NCBI GenBank assembly: GCA_022925895.1
Contig: JAKSYS010000734.1
Coordinates: 1-29,392, forward strand
Source: Fragilaria crotonensis
Taxonomy: Eukaryota; Bacillariophyta; Fragilariophyceae; Fragilariales; Fragilariaceae
Reading direction: 5' to 3'
DNA length: 29,392 nucleotides
Shown: positions 27,801-29,392 of the stretch, piece after piece
Layout: each line of letters starts with the position of its first letter
Numbering within the stretch: the first letter of the stretch is position 1
Notes under the pieces: model-generated
What the model was told of the DNA's origin: nothing
The model's input: the letters and a program-made list of their open reading frames with translations, nothing else
The model's database searches: none
Made by a program: the position numbers and the translations under genes

Positions 27801-27892
27801 TGGGGAGCATAACAGTCGCAAGACCGAGAGAGGGTATTCTGGTGGAGAGTGGAACGAATACCTACGCGATGCAACGGACGTTGTACCAATAA
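24830..27892 (+). CDS. Membrane-anchored protein with two tandem GH20-like domains
   Basis: Start ATG at 24830; 1020 residues. A basic N-terminus precedes one hydrophobic segment (about 11-31: VCWFFSALIVLTSIMFV), giving a type II signal anchor, so the rest should be luminal or extracellular. A stalk follows with three diverged repeats starting DPVILP, DPLIQP and DPLIQP (about 131, 165, 194). Domain 1 (about 214-560) is glycoside hydrolase family 20: LLDAGRHYFPVEWI, LLHFRLTDDQAFNI, MPEVNVPGHAGGF and HLGGDE with the catalytic Asp367-Glu368. Domain 2 (about 643-930) repeats the layout more weakly (VVPELTVAHRAGGW, HLGYDE with Asp795-Glu796). GH20 enzymes remove terminal beta-N-acetylhexosamine by substrate-assisted catalysis. 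Two tandem domains in one chain, both with DE, are unusual; domain 2 may be degenerate. No frameshift. A host gene, convergent with the SDR gene 72 bp downstream. Confidence 0.82.
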   Translation: MRILKTKLKRWSAVCWFFSALIVLTSIMFVQLMRFELGNVSSDSQAIALDTFHQSTSESTRVSFDADGNRVTERIYRQQDRPDVIRTTIENAEDILNATLNLGPQSTYQHLRIPKRIEDQKTEHRNASMLDPVILPSDGSDGIDLKSDVLVEDPEAEAENFFVIDPLIQPPERANTIDLETDIPIELGDSSVRDPLIQPSNRSEKVDLVSDVEYLGVLLDAGRHYFPVEWIYHLLDHLELLGFNLLHFRLTDDQAFNIRLDSHPELAQPANGSGGKVYTPTELRELVEYAKSKGIVIMPEVNVPGHAGGFAGAIPWLVVPCAGFICEKGYGLPLNVSHPQLLPILKDILIEVKEIFNNTPFFHLGGDELHMAMECFDELGIEILDYDRFEADLGNMLIEIGIPHERVVRWETTAEIGEETVDARAKGIDHFWYSRRYQESNVTVAPRVFCSEGLYFDTNQEDDAWTIYNKTKSMRVHEYKPIAIIAGTFELGVDYWVVRNVLGRLLAVAIGSSNENYENEQEFLDRYGTLCKSLDFPEEICVKLGAPMISYDAFRTDWEITSGDWRKNICDRLAIEEIVPSLVFSPRSIEINLREANSQFWDRFTGVEPYVIPTFTSMIATESRFSQGHPMQRIKLHAIKHTGIILDLVEGGSYSADKLARVLAIVDYLGELRFTLVQLRVMNDYGFAIQIKKYHAMFFGQSEASYKPWPMEAVAEIVQQAATWGILVVPELTVAHRAGGWYRAAQMMQCPRHHSEKGKGLTLNTSSGNILPVLLSVLQELRQTFSSPYVHLGYDEREESMACANEALEAVDFQLFELKMAKLLQLFEIPSANVLRWENEEGVHYEHRFGLVTHYHKRLPPLGTNASGSFISTELDLHDALSKLETAWDLYQHVQKLVALQPLGVLASVVTSRDSILKRLNMRQRLLAVSIGLSVNDLDESAFRVVFSDLCKAAKNTGCKRFGTIEDRNALAELMDGERKHLHEETIKDRLGSITVARPREGILVESGTNTYAMQRTLYQ

Positions 27893-27964
27893 CTTAAAGT
27901 TTCACGGCCAGTTCACGATGACTTCAACAGATTTGCATAACACGATGTACATGCTTCTTGATTC
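27893..27964. other. Short convergent intergenic region
   Basis: 72 bp between two facing stop codons. It must contain both 3' ends; no specific terminator signal is recognised. Confidence 0.5.
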
Positions 27965-28822
27965 TTATTGATTTAGCTGGTCGATATCTGTGTACCTCTG
28001 AACGCCGGATACATTATCACGATCCATTGCGCGTACCATAGCGCAGGCCAAGGCCTGGACCGTTACCGGTCTATCGACAAAAGGAAGACCAACAGCGTTT
28101 CCCAAGAAGAATGCACCCACTGGAAGATAGGCCTGTGGTCGGTCCAAAGAATAGATTAACGATGGCCGGACGATAATGGGTCGCAGTGTCGGTTCCATGT
28201 CCAGTAATTTCTTTTCGACCACACGTTTGGCGACCAAGTAGCGTCTCAGCCATTCGGGAGCAAGGTATTTTTCAATTTGAGGGCCTCCCGGCATATCCGG
28301 CCAGCCAGCTTCCGCGGCAGAAGTAAAGCAGAACGGCAAAGGTTTGGTCATGCCCTTTGCATACTCCACAGAAGCATCAATGGCATTGAAGGCAGTCAAC
28401 CTCGTAATCGTGTCATACGTGGAGTTCGTGTCTGGGAGAGATCCCGATCCGGACACTAACACATTGAACTGGCCGAGCCCTGACGCATCATCAAAAAGTA
28501 ATCCTATACAATGAATCACTCCCGTGTATCCACCCTCATCCAAGATTTTGGAGATGGTTTCTCGTGCATCGCCATTGCGATAATCGATCGGAGACGAAGA
28601 CGACAACTCTGTGTCATCAGCCGCGCGTCCTCGACGTGACAAACTGGTAACTTGATAGCCCTCGAGGATAGCCCTTTTGCAGACCGTTTGTCCGAGGAAG
28701 CCTGTCCCTCCCAGTACTAGCAGTTTACCTTTCTTATTGCTGGTGAAGGACATAGTTGCCACTGCATTCGCAGGCACACTTCGCACGCTGGAAGGTTGCA
28801 AGCACTCGCAACTGCGGCGCAT
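27965..28822 (-). CDS. NAD(P)-binding atypical SDR / NDUFA9-Coq11-like epimerase-fold protein
   Basis: The open frame starts at the ATG at 28820-28822; 285 residues. LLVLGGTGFLG (about 34-44) is the Rossmann GxxGxxG nucleotide-binding loop. YLVAK further on fits the YxxxK active-site pair of SDRs. VKRAILEGYQVTSLSRRGR-like sequence after the first strand and the C-terminal VTVQALACAMVRAM are typical of the atypical SDR group that includes yeast Coq11 and plant plastoglobule or mitochondrial NAD(P)-binding proteins. Substrate unknown; roles in quinone or complex-I biology are only family inference. The first residues (CLQPSSVRSVPANAVATM) are Ser/Arg rich like a transit peptide. An ER-type signal peptide is encoded just upstream in another frame (ATG at 28855-28857), suggesting a one-base frameshift in a plastid presequence. 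An internal Met at 28753 could also serve as start. Confidence 0.75.
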   Translation of the reverse strand: MRRSCECLQPSSVRSVPANAVATMSFTSNKKGKLLVLGGTGFLGQTVCKRAILEGYQVTSLSRRGRAADDTELSSSSPIDYRNGDARETISKILDEGGYTGVIHCIGLLFDDASGLGQFNVLVSGSGSLPDTNSTYDTITRLTAFNAIDASVEYAKGMTKPLPFCFTSAAEAGWPDMPGGPQIEKYLAPEWLRRYLVAKRVVEKKLLDMEPTLRPIIVRPSLIYSLDRPQAYLPVGAFFLGNAVGLPFVDRPVTVQALACAMVRAMDRDNVSGVQRYTDIDQLNQ

Positions 28823-28857
28823 GTCGCCAGAGCAAATAATGACAATGCTAGTCTCAT
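28798..28857 (-). pseudogene. Out-of-frame signal-peptide-like segment upstream of the SDR
   Basis: From the ATG at 28857 the minus strand reads MRLALSLFALATCAAVASA, a textbook signal peptide with an Ala-Xaa-Ala cleavage site. In the same frame a stop follows within about 28 codons. Adding one base after the last Ala codon would connect it to the SDR frame at LQPSSV, recreating an ASA-(F/L)-x-P-like junction. Confidence 0.5.
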
Positions 28858-29392
28858 TGCCAGATGTTCAGTTAATGCAGATGATGCTGAACCTTTTCGC
28901 CTTTGTGTGGCGATCGCTCCGGCAATTGCATCAATGATCCGAAACACGACAGCAGCTTTCACCGGTATGTGATTCTGCATTTGCTTTTGGGAATCCAATC
29001 AGTTTTTGACACTGTGCTCTTTCTCCGTAGATAAGTGGTATGATGTTTTCGTGAGCTGGAACAAATGGTTTTCTGGCACTGTACTAAGTAGGAGTACAGT
29101 ACTACTACGAACACCTGTACTGGAGTACCAGTTGTGAGTTTGGAGTTAGGACTCCCGTTGTGAGTTGTGAGTTGCGAGTCGTGACTCGTGAGCTGGATGC
29201 GAGAGTCTACTCTGTTAAGGTGAGGGTTTTTGGGTCTTGTCATAAGCACGTCATCGCATATACTTGTACTCGGAGTCAGGGATTGGAAAATAGTTATTAC
29301 TGGTACCGGATACCAAATACCGATGGTATATACCCCCACCAAAACTGAGATTTTCCACGGCCTGGTATCCGATAACTGAATTCATATCGGTA
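28858..29392. other. Right-edge intergenic region
   Basis: Presumed promoter region of the SDR gene, then non-coding sequence. 29125-29190 is a degenerate run of GTGAGTT-type words. Near 29303 and 29371 CCGGATACCA and TGGTATCCG-type words form a short inverted repeat. No gene is supported. Confidence 0.45.

Noticed and set aside
28780-28857. A tiny intron joining the signal peptide to the SDR frame
   Set aside because: The only GT...AG pairs here would be 18-25 bases, too short for spliceosomal introns, and those checked did not restore the frame.
29125-29190. GTGAGTT-type repeat as a microsatellite or origin
   Set aside because: Too short and degenerate to assign any function.

Overview
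The window is eukaryotic nuclear DNA, most likely from a diatom. The evidence is long intron-poor ORFs, a Copia element whose integrase/RT block reads like the diatom CoDi-type elements, GTAC-rich spacers, and a probable plastid-targeted protein whose presequence resembles the ER-signal plus transit-peptide arrangement of secondary plastids. Species cannot be fixed from the sequence alone. About three quarters of the window is transposon sequence. Convincing host genes are confined to the right end (about 24.8-28.9 kb), plus one small zinc-motif gene near 10 kb.

Layout, left to right. (1) 4-3409 is a complete TA-flanked DNA transposon with one intact ORF of about 1030 codons, an IS630/Tc1/mariner-like DDE transposase with a SAP-like motif. 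(2) 3412-5670 is a repeat patchwork: a foldback element built from GGCTTAAGCC-type palindromes, an enclosing inverted repeat, short tandem repeats and a Helitron/PIF1 helicase C-terminal remnant. (3) 5674-8683 is a pogo/Tigger-like element with 30-bp perfect terminal inverted repeats. Its transposase, on the minus strand, has one frameshift, and a divergently arranged second gene is also frameshifted. (4) 8687-11136 holds a diverged direct repeat and a small gene with two CX2CX6HXC motifs. (5) 11168-24720 is a Ty1/Copia retrotransposon on the minus strand (LTRs of 178 and 164 bp; gag intact; pol split over five frames). (6) Its 5' LTR is interrupted by a 7506-bp Mutator-like element (MULE, 17190-24695) with about 490-bp terminal inverted repeats and a perfect 9-bp target duplication. 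(7) 24830-27892 is a membrane-anchored protein with two GH20-like domains. (8) 27965-28857 is an NAD(P)-binding atypical SDR on the minus strand, convergent with it.

The MULE is the most interesting unit. One transcription unit (minus) begins with a Ulp1/SENP cysteine-protease domain fused to a Mutator DNA-binding domain, and continues through a DDE core, SWIM finger and CCHC knuckle in successive frames. The opposite unit (plus) encodes an unrecognised protein of about 800 residues whose C-terminal part has an HxD...H layout suggestive of a 2-oxoglutarate/Fe(II) oxygenase fold. The shared intergenic region has three copies of an identical 14-base sequence, each lying in the loop of a hairpin. 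A plausible but unproven reading is a transposon carrying both a deSUMOylase-like and an oxygenase-like activity.

History: the Copia element inserted about 110 bp upstream of the GH20 gene start, flanked by an unusually long (33 bp) direct repeat. The MULE later landed in its 5' LTR. All elements except the leftmost one carry single-base frameshifts, so they are either decayed or affected by assembly indels.
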